From Pseudomonadota bacterium (lineage in GTDB: Bacteria; Desulfobacterota; Syntrophia; Syntrophales; JADFWA01), in contig JAUVKS010000124.1 of the NCBI GenBank assembly GCA_030596145.1, positions 1 to 6,169 of the forward strand: 6,169 bases of DNA, given 5' to 3'. The position numbers were made by a program, and so were the translations under genes. How positions within the stretch are numbered: position 1 is the stretch's first letter; each line of letters starts with the position of its first letter. Positions 1-6,169 of the stretch are shown one piece after another. The notes beneath the pieces were generated by a model. That model made no database searches, was not told the DNA's origin, and saw only the letters and a list, made by a program, of their open reading frames with translations.

Positions 1-21
1 CCTTCTCAAAACCTTGAAAGG

Positions 22-46
22 CAGGGGGAGAAAGTTTCTCCCCCTG
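22..46 (-). terminator. GC-rich hairpin after the lyase gene, candidate terminator
   Basis: A perfect 12-base inverted repeat, CAGGGGGAGAAA and its complement, sits around a single central base. In RNA this would fold as a 9-10 bp stem with a 5-7 nt loop. It lies about 17 bp past the TAA stop of the lyase gene, where an operon terminator is expected. On the minus strand the stem is followed by CCTTTCAAGGTTTT, so the T run is displaced and broken; on the plus strand there is no T run. It may be a weak intrinsic terminator, or a processing or stabilising hairpin between this gene and another operon gene beyond the left edge. Confidence 0.5.
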
Positions 47-63
47 TTGAACCCTTTAAACTC

Positions 64-1248
64 TTACTTCCACAGAGCCGGTCCCCAAACCTCGGGCAGA
101 ACCGCCTTCTCTCCCCAGCCTGAGGGAATCATCTGATCGGGTGTCTCACCGTATTTTTCTTTTCTGGCAAGGCGATCGGGACGGGCAAATTTCATGTGGC
201 CTTCTTTCAGGGTTCGTCCGTTGATGACCGCCTCAGAACGGAGCCTGCGGCCGATGGTCTTTTCCATCTTCCTGCCAAGCCACAGGACACGGTCCACATC
301 CAGGCCGTGCTCGATACCCATCTCGTCAATCTGGACGAGCAGGTCTTCCAGGCATACGAGACCGACATAGCGGGGATCTTCGTAGTAATATTCACCCGTT
401 CCCCTGATGGGCACATCATCAAGGAAGTTGGCAGGCTGTCCACCCAGGCCGCCGAAGGTTGCCTCGAATCGGGTAAAACCGGCATGCAAAGCCGCCAAGA
501 TCGACGAAGAAGCAATTCGCTTCGTCTCATGGAGATGGAGCAGGTGTGCTTCGGGATCTGGCATTTCATCCATAATCATGGAGCAGTAACGATAGACATC
601 TGCCGCATTCGCGGAACCGTCATGATCGGCATGCTCGATGTCATTGGCACCGATTTCGAACCAGCGTTTTGTAAATTCCACCGCATCCTCCAGAACCGTA
701 GCTCCGCCGATGGGGCTGCCCCAGATGGTGCTCACAGTACCGACCATCTTGATCCCAGCATCGGTTGCCTTCTTAATACATCGCTCCGCCTCCGCCCAGT
801 AATCGGGAAGGGTGGTGCCTGAATTGGCAAAGTGATGCTCCTCTTCCGTGGAAACCATCATGAGAATACGGTCGGGACCGTATCCTTCTTTTTTCATTTC
901 AATGGCAGTGTCCACAGCAGGCTCACGAATGGTAACACCCGTAAATACGATGTCGTCGGGATTGATACCCTTCCTGGCACAACGTTGCTTAAACCTCTCG
1001 CCCTGTTTGAAATACTTGAATATCTCATGTGCATCCTTGAACATGGGCATACCGACGGGATTGCCGAGATTGGCAAGCTCAATCTCTTTGCATCCTGCCA
1101 GGGCCATTTCTTCCGCGTAGAAAATCTTCGCAGCCGTGGAAATGTACTTCTCTTCATGCTGAAAACCGTCACGAATGGTGATGTCACCAATCGTTACCTT
1201 CTTCGGCATTCTGGGAAAAATTTTCCAATAATCATATTCTGTTGCCAT
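64..1248 (-). CDS. HMG-CoA lyase family protein (DRE-TIM metallolyase), divergent active site
   Basis: The protein has 394 residues, longer than the roughly 300 of classical HMG-CoA lyases. It belongs to the HMGL-like/DRE-TIM barrel family, which makes or breaks C-C bonds at a divalent metal. Visible motifs are the first-strand TIRDGFQHE (R26, D27, matching the VGPRDGLQNE motif of HMG-CoA lyase), the metal-binding HLHE (H238, H240) and the glycine loop GGLGGQP (266-272). In human HMG-CoA lyase that loop reads GGLGGCP, with catalytic Cys266; here the position is Gln271. The residue matching human Asn275 appears to be Leu297, and about 17 extra residues lie between the two sites. The C-terminal tail from about 345 is Trp-rich and extra to the family core. 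The start is supported by AGGAGG 11 nt upstream. As the third gene after a carboxyltransferase and a hydratase, it would cleave HMG-CoA to acetyl-CoA and acetoacetate; that function is inferred from context. A different acyl-CoA or keto-acid substrate is possible. Confidence 0.8.
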   Translation of the reverse strand: MATEYDYWKIFPRMPKKVTIGDITIRDGFQHEEKYISTAAKIFYAEEMALAGCKEIELANLGNPVGMPMFKDAHEIFKYFKQGERFKQRCARKGINPDDIVFTGVTIREPAVDTAIEMKKEGYGPDRILMMVSTEEEHHFANSGTTLPDYWAEAERCIKKATDAGIKMVGTVSTIWGSPIGGATVLEDAVEFTKRWFEIGANDIEHADHDGSANAADVYRYCSMIMDEMPDPEAHLLHLHETKRIASSSILAALHAGFTRFEATFGGLGGQPANFLDDVPIRGTGEYYYEDPRYVGLVCLEDLLVQIDEMGIEHGLDVDRVLWLGRKMEKTIGRRLRSEAVINGRTLKEGHMKFARPDRLARKEKYGETPDQMIPSGWGEKAVLPEVWGPALWK

Positions 1249-1298
1249 ACTTATACTTACCTCCTGTTATTTTCTTCTTTATAATTCAAAGGCCTTTA

Positions 1299-2099
1299 TC
1301 ATTTGCCTTTAAACACTGGTTTCCTCTTCTCCGCAAATGCGGCAAGGGCCTCAAGGCGGTCTTCCGTGGGAATCGTTACCTCATAGGCCTTCGACTCAAG
1401 CGGAAGGGCCACACCGAGGCTTGCCTCGGAGCCGTAATTGATAGCGAACTTGGCCTGGGCAACACCGATGGGTCCATTCTTCGCGATTTCTCTCGCCAGT
1501 TCAAGAGCCGCATCCATCAATTCTTCCGGCTCCACCACCTTGCTTACCAGTCCGATCTCCAGTGCCGTCTGTGCATTGAATCTCCTGGCCGTTAGGACCA
1601 ATTCCTTGGCCTTTGCCACACCAACAATCCTGGTGAATCTCTGCGTTCCACCGGCGCCTGGAATGATCCCCAGGCTGGTTTCCGTAAGACCCATAAGGAC
1701 ATTTGATGAAGCGATTCTGATATCACTTGCCAGCGCAAGCTCCGTTCCACCGCCGAATGCAAAACCGTTGATCGCGGCGATAACGGGTACACGAACCTGC
1801 TCCACCGCCGTAAAGGTATTACGGATGGTGAAGATAAAACGGCGGACCTGATCCTGCGTCAGCGTTCTTCTCTCTTTAAGATCAGCTCCCGTTGAAAATG
1901 ACTGTTTCTTTACCTCACGGTCACCCTGAGCGCCGGTAATGATGATACATCTCAAATCCATATCAAAGTTGGCTTCCCTTATCGTATCAGCCAGTTCAGC
2001 CAGAAGATCGAAGTTGAAGCAGTTCATCGCCTCCGGACGATTAAGGGTAAGAATCATGATACCATCATCCGTCCGTTCTTTTAATAATATATCTGCCAT
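1299..2099 (-). CDS. enoyl-CoA hydratase, probably 3-methylglutaconyl-CoA hydratase (LiuC/AUH type)
   Basis: This is a 266-residue crotonase-fold protein of normal length. Oxyanion-hole elements are STGADLKER (69-77) and NGFAFGGGTE (111-120). Both catalytic glutamates of hydratases are present: E120 in GGGTELALASD and E140 in LTETSLGIIPGAGGTQ. The C-terminal IPTEDRLEALAAFAEKR...FKGK resembles human AUH (3-methylglutaconyl-CoA hydratase), as do GADLKER and MGLTETSLGIIPG. That similarity, together with the flanking carboxylase and lyase genes, favours hydration of 3-methylglutaconyl-CoA to HMG-CoA in leucine/isovalerate breakdown, in the cytoplasm. Crotonases share much of this pattern, so substrate specificity is inferred. 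A short loop (about 59-67) before the oxyanion motif is a few residues longer than in AUH. AAGGAG lies 6 nt before the ATG. The gene starts 34 bp after the carboxyltransferase stop and ends 50 bp before the lyase start, consistent with one operon. Confidence 0.9.
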   Translation of the reverse strand: MADILLKERTDDGIMILTLNRPEAMNCFNFDLLAELADTIREANFDMDLRCIIITGAQGDREVKKQSFSTGADLKERRTLTQDQVRRFIFTIRNTFTAVEQVRVPVIAAINGFAFGGGTELALASDIRIASSNVLMGLTETSLGIIPGAGGTQRFTRIVGVAKAKELVLTARRFNAQTALEIGLVSKVVEPEELMDAALELAREIAKNGPIGVAQAKFAINYGSEASLGVALPLESKAYEVTIPTEDRLEALAAFAEKRKPVFKGK

Positions 2100-2133
2100 T
2101 TTTTTCTCCTTTCTCTCAGTCAGCTAAAAAGGG

Positions 2134-3801
2134 TCACACCTTCATGTTACCAAAGCGGGACTCTTTTACCGGAGCGTGAAGCGCAACTTCAAAGGCCCAG
2201 GCCAACTTGTCTCGAGCCTCACTGAACGCGATAACACCGTCATGGAAATTCAGGCATCCCGTATAGAATGGGTGACCCTGTTCTTCATAACGGTCTCTCA
2301 TCATCTGGCGGAATCCAGCCATCTCCTCTTCATTAACCTCTCCACCTTTCGCTTTTATACCTGCCCTGCGCACAGTTTCAACGATGAAACCGGCCGTCTC
2401 ACCTGACATAACGGTCGTACGACCTCTCATATTGGTAAAGGAGAAGGTGGGATTGAACGCCCTGCCGCACATTCCGTAGTTGCCGGCCCCGTGATCAGGA
2501 CCGATAACATAGGTAATCTTGGGTGTATCCAGACAGGTAGCTGCTCTGACCATGTCAGAACCGTATTTACCTATACCGCCCCATTCTTGATCCTTGCCTA
2601 CCATATAACCGGGGGTACCCTCGAGGAAGAGAACGGGCAACTTGGAGGTACCGCAGCGAATCATCCATTCGGTAGCCTTTCTCGCCGCTTCGATATAGAT
2701 AATGCCACTGGCGTTCGAAGCAACAACACCCACGGGCATTCCCTTTAACCACATCTTGCCGCACAAAACGCCGTCACCACGACCGGGACCATAGGTCGGC
2801 TTGTATTCGTGAAAATGGCTGTCATCAGCCAGGCATTTAATAGTATCCCTGATATTGATATAACTATATGTATTAATAGGTGAACATCTCATCATCTCTT
2901 TATAATCAAACTTCGGTTCCCTCGTCTCCCTGCGGTCGGAATACAATGTCTGGGAGGGTTCAAATTCCATGATGTCGCGCAGTTTCTGAATTCCCTCTTC
3001 CTGGCTTCTAACAAAATGGTCGCAACCACCGGAATGCTGCGTATGGACATAGGCGCCACCGAGATCTTCCGCCGCTATGGTTTCGCCGATAGCAGATTTG
3101 ACCATGGGAGGGCCGGCAAGGAAGGCGTAAGACATCTTTTCGATCATGACCGATTCACAGGCGAGATAAACTATGTAGGCTCCTCCCGCCGTGTTTCCGC
3201 CGGTGGAAAGCGTATACTGTTTAATCCCTTTGGCAGACATTCGGCACATATTGAAAAACATCGTACCAAAATGACCCTCATCTGCAAAGCTGCCTATCTG
3301 CAGGGGCAGATAAATACCGCCCGAATCGGCGATGTAGACACAGGGAATTTCACACATCTCGGCAATCTTTTGTGCCCGAATGTGTTTCTTCAGTGTAATC
3401 GGGAAATATGTCCCCGCAGCGTAGCGGTTTTCATTGGCAAAGATCATACAATCTTTACCGTGGATCTTGCCAATACCCGTAATCAGGCCACCTCCGGGTA
3501 TATTCCCGCGTTTTTCCTGCTCGTAGATCTCCCCACCGTAAGTTCTTTTCTTCCCGATATCATAGCCCGTATCAAGACCCACTTCAAGGAAATCGCTGTC
3601 CGTATCGATCAGCATCTTGACAAGATCACGCATCGGTTTCTTGTTTTGCTTCGCAAGGCGCTGAACCTGTTTTTCACCACCCACATTGTAAGCCTCTTCA
3701 CGGTGTTTGTACAGGATTTCATCCTCCGCTTCCCAGTGCTTTAAATTGGCATTTTTTTCCTTTTCCAGCCTTTCGGCCCTCGTCATCTTCTTTTCCACCA
3801 T
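2134..3801 (-). CDS. acyl-CoA carboxylase carboxyltransferase (beta) subunit, methylcrotonyl-CoA carboxylase type
   Basis: A 555-residue carboxyltransferase subunit, close to the roughly 535-565 of methylcrotonyl-CoA carboxylase beta (LiuB/MCCB). Partnered with a biotin carboxylase/biotin carrier subunit, such proteins move CO2 from carboxybiotin to an acyl-CoA. The N-domain shows GGGLITGIGKIHG (103-115), AAGTYFPITLKKHIRAQKIA (128-147), DSGGIYLPLQ (159-168), the oxyanion-hole stretch GGNTAGGAY (201-209) and FLAGPPMVKSAIGE (227-240). The C-domain shows EGTPGYMVG (394-402), GAGNYGMCGRAFNP (438-451) and VMSGETA (464-470). The GTYFPIT, FLAGPP and GNYGMCGRA blocks are typical of the methylcrotonyl/geranyl-CoA branch rather than propionyl-CoA carboxylase. 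The section around 330-415 departs from classical MCCB and in part (HEYKPTYGPG) recalls glutaconyl-CoA decarboxylase alpha subunits, so the substrate is likely but not certain. AAGGAG sits 7 nt before the ATG; a second Met at residue 6 is possible. It is the first gene of the operon. No biotin-carrying partner is in the window. Confidence 0.88.
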   Translation of the reverse strand: MVEKKMTRAERLEKEKNANLKHWEAEDEILYKHREEAYNVGGEKQVQRLAKQNKKPMRDLVKMLIDTDSDFLEVGLDTGYDIGKKRTYGGEIYEQEKRGNIPGGGLITGIGKIHGKDCMIFANENRYAAGTYFPITLKKHIRAQKIAEMCEIPCVYIADSGGIYLPLQIGSFADEGHFGTMFFNMCRMSAKGIKQYTLSTGGNTAGGAYIVYLACESVMIEKMSYAFLAGPPMVKSAIGETIAAEDLGGAYVHTQHSGGCDHFVRSQEEGIQKLRDIMEFEPSQTLYSDRRETREPKFDYKEMMRCSPINTYSYINIRDTIKCLADDSHFHEYKPTYGPGRGDGVLCGKMWLKGMPVGVVASNASGIIYIEAARKATEWMIRCGTSKLPVLFLEGTPGYMVGKDQEWGGIGKYGSDMVRAATCLDTPKITYVIGPDHGAGNYGMCGRAFNPTFSFTNMRGRTTVMSGETAGFIVETVRRAGIKAKGGEVNEEEMAGFRQMMRDRYEEQGHPFYTGCLNFHDGVIAFSEARDKLAWAFEVALHAPVKESRFGNMKV

Positions 3802-3826
3802 AACAATTCTCCTTTCTCATTATTTT

Positions 3827-3832
3827 ATTATA
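3827..3832 (-). promoter_or_regulatory. candidate -10 box (TATAAT) for the carboxylase operon
   Basis: On the minus strand a perfect TATAAT lies in the AT-rich stretch ahead of the carboxyltransferase gene. It would place transcription start near 3820, giving a leader of about 19 nt that still contains the AAGGAG ribosome site at 3809-3814. No convincing -35 hexamer is present at 16-18 bp, so either an activator is needed or the match is chance in AT-rich DNA. Confidence 0.3.
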
Positions 3833-3961
3833 TTGTTTACACTTGATGATCTCGTAAAAGTCCCCAAAAGAACGCACAGCTACTATCACCCTTCCCATGA
3901 AAAATCAAGCAAAACATCACAGGCAATATGTTTCCTCACCACTATTTTCCACGTATTTTCT

Positions 3962-3990
3962 TTGACAGTTTATGCAATTTATGCTTTAAT
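3962..3990 (+). promoter_or_regulatory. sigma70-type extended -10 promoter for the histidine kinase gene
   Basis: A perfect -35 TTGACA (3962-3967) is separated by exactly 17 bp from TTTAAT (3985-3990), which matches the -10 consensus at five of six positions. A TG dinucleotide one base before the -10 box (3982-3983) makes it an extended -10 promoter. Transcription would start near 3997, giving a leader of about 55 nt. This suggests fairly strong housekeeping expression of the kinase. Confidence 0.65.
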
Positions 3991-4005
3991 AATGTGATTT
4001 TGCAT

Positions 4006-4015
4006 GTAAATTTAC
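4006..4015. promoter_or_regulatory. 10-bp palindrome GTAAATTTAC, possible operator
   Basis: A perfect inverted repeat lies about 10 bp downstream of the predicted kinase transcription start, a position where a bound repressor would block transcription. It is short and AT-rich, so chance occurrence is quite possible. No matching repressor gene is in the window. Confidence 0.2.
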
Positions 4016-4036
4016 CACAAGCTGTGAACAAGTGAT

Positions 4037-4041
4037 GGAGG
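4037..4041 (+). promoter_or_regulatory. ribosome binding site GGAGG deciding the kinase start
   Basis: GGAGG ends 11 nt before the ATG at 4053. Two in-frame alternatives, GTG at 4032 and ATG at 4035, overlap or precede this motif and have no Shine-Dalgarno sequence of their own, so 4053 is preferred. The reading frame is open upstream to a TAA at 3990-3992. Confidence 0.6.
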
Positions 4042-4052
4042 ACAGCGGAAAA

Positions 4053-6169
4053 ATGACAAAAGTATATCGCTTCTGGGTGATGGGGATCTTACTGCTCGGT
4101 TGCGTCGGGATGGAATTTTATTTTCAAATAGCCCATGGGATAACCGTGGTTTACACTCACCTGTTTTATATTCCCATAGTTGTAGCCGCCTTCTGGTGGG
4201 GTCTGAAGGCAGGACTCCCTGTAAGCCTGTTTTTCGCTTTAATGCACATAGCCCTGTCTTTCCCAGATATAGAGAAATTTGTTTTGCTCAGATCCCTGGC
4301 GCTTGTTTTCGTGGGTTCTGTGATAGGGATAATAAGTGACATGCGCAGGCGGGCGGAGGAGGCTTTGCGTCGATCGCGCCGGGATTTTAAAGAAATCTTT
4401 CAGGCAATTGGGCAACCATCGATCATCCTCGATCCGCAACACAGGATAATGTCAGCCAACCGTGCCATCGTGAAGGTGTCAGGCAGATCGGAAGAAGAAC
4501 TCATAGGTAAGAAATGTTTTGAGATATTTCACGGAACCGATCAGCCTCCTGAAGGCTGTCCGCTGGAGAAGATACGAATCTCCGGTCAATTAGAGACAGC
4601 CGTTATGGAAGTGGAGGCATTAAACAGATCGTTACTGGTTTCGTGCACCCCGATGCTAGATGACTCAGGCCGTCCTGAGCAGGTTATTCACATTGCAACC
4701 GATATGACCGGGCTCAGGCGGGCGGAAGAGGAAGTGCGGGAGAGCGAGGAAAAACTGAGAAGTTTCCAGGAGAATGTACCGATAAGCCTCTACGCAACAA
4801 CTCCAGAAGGAGAGCTACTGTCTGCAAATCCTGCTTCAGCAGAATTGTTCGGTTATAACTCAATGGATGAGTTTTTGGAAGTTCCGGTTTCCGACCTATA
4901 TGCAGATTCCAAAGAACGTGATAAGGTACTAAAGCAACTCAAAAAAACCGGAAAAATAAATGACCGGGAGGTTTTATTAAGAAAAAAGAACGGCTCGACC
5001 TTTTGGGGAAGTCTTACTGTAATGACCAGCCTCGATGAAAGCGGAAAGCCTGTCCATTTCGACGGTTTGGTCCTCGACATCACCGAGCGCAAGCAGGCGG
5101 AGACGGCACTTAAGGAAAGTGAACAATTCCTGGCAGATTTATTCGAGGGCATACAGGACGGTATCAGCGTTCTGAACACGGATCTGACGATTCGTCATGT
5201 CAATGGTGTAATGAAACAGTGGTACGCGAAAAAACTCCCCCTGGAGGGGAGAAAATGCTACGAATGCTATCAGAATGCCGACAAACCCTGTGACCCCTGT
5301 CCGACCCTCCGCTGTATTGAGTCAGGCAAGACAGAGTGGAACGTAGTGCCGGGACTGCCGGGATCTCCTGCTGAGTGGATTGAGCTTTTCAGTTATCCCT
5401 TGAAGGACCCGGATTCGGGCGAGGTGACCGGAGTGGCGGAGTTTGTCCGCAACATCACCGAGCGCAAACGGGGCGAGGAGGCACTGCAAAAGGCCCATGA
5501 AGAACTGGAACTCCGTGTAAAAGAACGAACCGATGAACTCCATGCCGTCAACGAGGAACTGGAAGCCTTCGCCTATTCAGTCGCCCATGACCTCAGGGCG
5601 CCCCTGCGAACCATTGACGGTTTTTCCCACATACTATTGGAAGAATACTCGGATACTCTGGACGAAGAGGGAAAGTATTATCTTGAGCGAACAAGAACAG
5701 GTGCGCAAAACATGGCTCAATTGATAGATGACATCCTGAATCTCTCCAAAATCGGGCGCCAGTCAATGGACAAACAAACAATAAATCTTGAAACCATCGC
5801 CAGAAAAGCCTACGAATTACTGGAAGTTGAATGGAAGGGCCGAAAGGTAAACTTTGCCGTGCACCGATGCCCCCCTGCCCTTGCAGACCCCCCTCTCATG
5901 CAAAGCGTTTTCATGAACCTGCTTTCAAACGCCCTTAAATTCACCAGAAACAGGGAAGAGGCGGAAATTGAAGTGGGCTGCGAGACCAGAGATGAACAAA
6001 CGGTTTTTTTCGTAAAGGATAATGGTACAGGTTTCGATATGAAATATGTCGACAAACTGTTTTCCCCTTTTCAGCGGTTGCATCGTGCGGAAGAATACGA
6101 GGGTACAGGAATCGGCCTGGCAATTGTTCAGCGCATAATTCACAGACACGGCGGCCAGATCTGGGTGGA
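4053..6169 (+). CDS. membrane-anchored multi-PAS sensor histidine kinase, 3' end cut by the window
   Basis: 705 codons are present with no stop before the edge. Residues 7-24, 32-50, 53-70 and 76-95 are four hydrophobic helices with only short loops, so there is no periplasmic sensor domain; MRRRAEE then begins the cytoplasmic part. Three PAS domains follow at about 111-225, 232-345 and 357-470, the last two ending in ITERK. A coiled coil at about 473-503 leads into HisKA, with VAHDLRAPLR giving phospho-acceptor His512. The HATPase_c domain shows the N box NLLSNALKF (Asn626 in the first N of the match region), the G1 box DNGTGFD (656-662) and the G2 box GTGIGLAI (684-691). The protein stops at HGGQIWV, so perhaps 15-20 residues of the ATPase domain are missing, and a receiver domain beyond cannot be excluded. 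It should autophosphorylate in response to a cytoplasmic or membrane signal and pass phosphate to a response regulator not seen here. PAS1 and PAS3 carry Cys-Pro motifs. It is divergent from the carboxylase operon; a regulatory link is unproven. Confidence 0.93.
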   Translation, partial: MTKVYRFWVMGILLLGCVGMEFYFQIAHGITVVYTHLFYIPIVVAAFWWGLKAGLPVSLFFALMHIALSFPDIEKFVLLRSLALVFVGSVIGIISDMRRRAEEALRRSRRDFKEIFQAIGQPSIILDPQHRIMSANRAIVKVSGRSEEELIGKKCFEIFHGTDQPPEGCPLEKIRISGQLETAVMEVEALNRSLLVSCTPMLDDSGRPEQVIHIATDMTGLRRAEEEVRESEEKLRSFQENVPISLYATTPEGELLSANPASAELFGYNSMDEFLEVPVSDLYADSKERDKVLKQLKKTGKINDREVLLRKKNGSTFWGSLTVMTSLDESGKPVHFDGLVLDITERKQAETALKESEQFLADLFEGIQDGISVLNTDLTIRHVNGVMKQWYAKKLPLEGRKCYECYQNADKPCDPCPTLRCIESGKTEWNVVPGLPGSPAEWIELFSYPLKDPDSGEVTGVAEFVRNITERKRGEEALQKAHEELELRVKERTDELHAVNEELEAFAYSVAHDLRAPLRTIDGFSHILLEEYSDTLDEEGKYYLERTRTGAQNMAQLIDDILNLSKIGRQSMDKQTINLETIARKAYELLEVEWKGRKVNFAVHRCPPALADPPLMQSVFMNLLSNALKFTRNREEAEIEVGCETRDEQTVFFVKDNGTGFDMKYVDKLFSPFQRLHRAEEYEGTGIGLAIVQRIIHRHGGQIWV
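4515..4562 (+). other. Cys-Pro motif in PAS1 of the kinase
   Basis: Residues 155-170 read CFEIFHGTDQPPEGCP: Cys155, His160 and Cys169-Pro170. The pattern is seen in many PAS domains of deltaproteobacterial kinases, from general knowledge. A redox or metal role is only a suggestion. Confidence 0.5.
5256..5315 (+). other. five-cysteine motif in PAS3 of the kinase
   Basis: Within residues 402-421 the cysteines fall as C402-x2-C405-x7-C413-x2-C416-P-x3-C421. C402 and C416 align with Cys155 and Cys169 of the PAS1 motif. The two CxxC pairs could bind a metal or iron-sulfur cluster, or form disulfides; no such function is shown by the sequence alone. Confidence 0.55.

Noticed and set aside
196..822. 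Plus-strand open frame of 208 codons inside the lyase gene
   Set aside because: It lies wholly antisense to a gene with clear family motifs, shows no recognisable domain and has no plausible ribosome site; it is a shadow of the real gene.
3016..3744. Plus-strand open frame of 242 codons inside the carboxyltransferase gene
   Set aside because: It is antisense to a well-supported carboxyltransferase, and its translation shows no family features.
3850..3858. -35 box for the operon -10 at 3827-3832
   Set aside because: The hexamers at 16-18 bp spacing (such as ACGAGA or TACGAG) do not resemble TTGACA; TTTACG would need a 20-bp spacer.
3838..3861. Possible operator ACTT...AAGT around the operon leader
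   Set aside because: Only the outer four bases of each arm are complementary; the interior does not pair, so it is not a credible operator.
3707..3997. Plus-strand 96-codon frame spanning the operon start and the intergenic region
   Set aside because: It overlaps the 5' end of the carboxyltransferase gene antisense and runs through the kinase promoter. Its hydrophobic look comes from AT-rich DNA.
4853..5179. Minus-strand 108-codon frame within the kinase
   Set aside because: It is antisense to the PAS2/PAS3 coding region of a continuous kinase frame and has no domain signal.
1..6169. Mobile element, CRISPR, tRNA or novel defence system
   Set aside because: No terminal repeats, transposase or integrase motifs, regularly spaced repeats or tRNA-like folds were seen; all long frames are accounted for by metabolic and signalling genes.

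Overview
The window reads as a piece of an anaerobic or facultative bacterial chromosome, most likely a member of the Desulfobacterota (the former deltaproteobacteria: sulfate reducers and syntrophs). That assignment is inference. It rests on the style of the histidine kinase (a four-helix membrane anchor, stacked PAS domains with Cys-Pro motifs) and on the divergent acyl-CoA enzymes. No rRNA or other phylogenetic marker is present.

Left part, minus strand (64-3801): three tightly spaced genes are transcribed right to left. They encode a biotin-dependent acyl-CoA carboxylase carboxyltransferase (beta) subunit of the methylcrotonyl-CoA carboxylase type, an enoyl-CoA hydratase resembling 3-methylglutaconyl-CoA hydratase, and a DRE-TIM metallolyase of the HMG-CoA lyase family. 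Gaps are 34 and 50 bp and each gene has a good Shine-Dalgarno sequence, so they probably form one operon. The order matches the last three steps of leucine/isovalerate breakdown: 3-methylcrotonyl-CoA to 3-methylglutaconyl-CoA to HMG-CoA to acetyl-CoA plus acetoacetate. The biotin carboxylase/biotin carrier subunit and isovaleryl-CoA dehydrogenase are not in the window. The lyase lacks two catalytic residues of classical HMG-CoA lyase and carries an insertion, so its exact substrate is open. A GC-rich perfect hairpin follows the lyase gene at 22-46.

Middle (3802-4052): a 251-bp AT-rich divergent intergenic region. It holds a near-consensus extended -10 sigma70 promoter for the right-hand gene, a weaker candidate -10 box for the operon, and a 10-bp palindrome just after the predicted kinase transcription start.

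Right part, plus strand (4053 to the window end): the first 705 codons of a membrane-anchored hybrid-style sensor histidine kinase (4 TM helices, 3 PAS domains, HisKA, HATPase_c). It runs off the right edge within the last strand of the ATPase domain. Two of its PAS domains carry related Cys-Pro motifs, one with five cysteines. No response regulator is visible, and there is no direct evidence that the kinase controls the neighbouring operon.

No tRNA, rRNA, CRISPR, insertion sequence or clearly novel multi-gene system was seen. The points most worth checking are the atypical lyase active site and the cysteine-bearing PAS domains.
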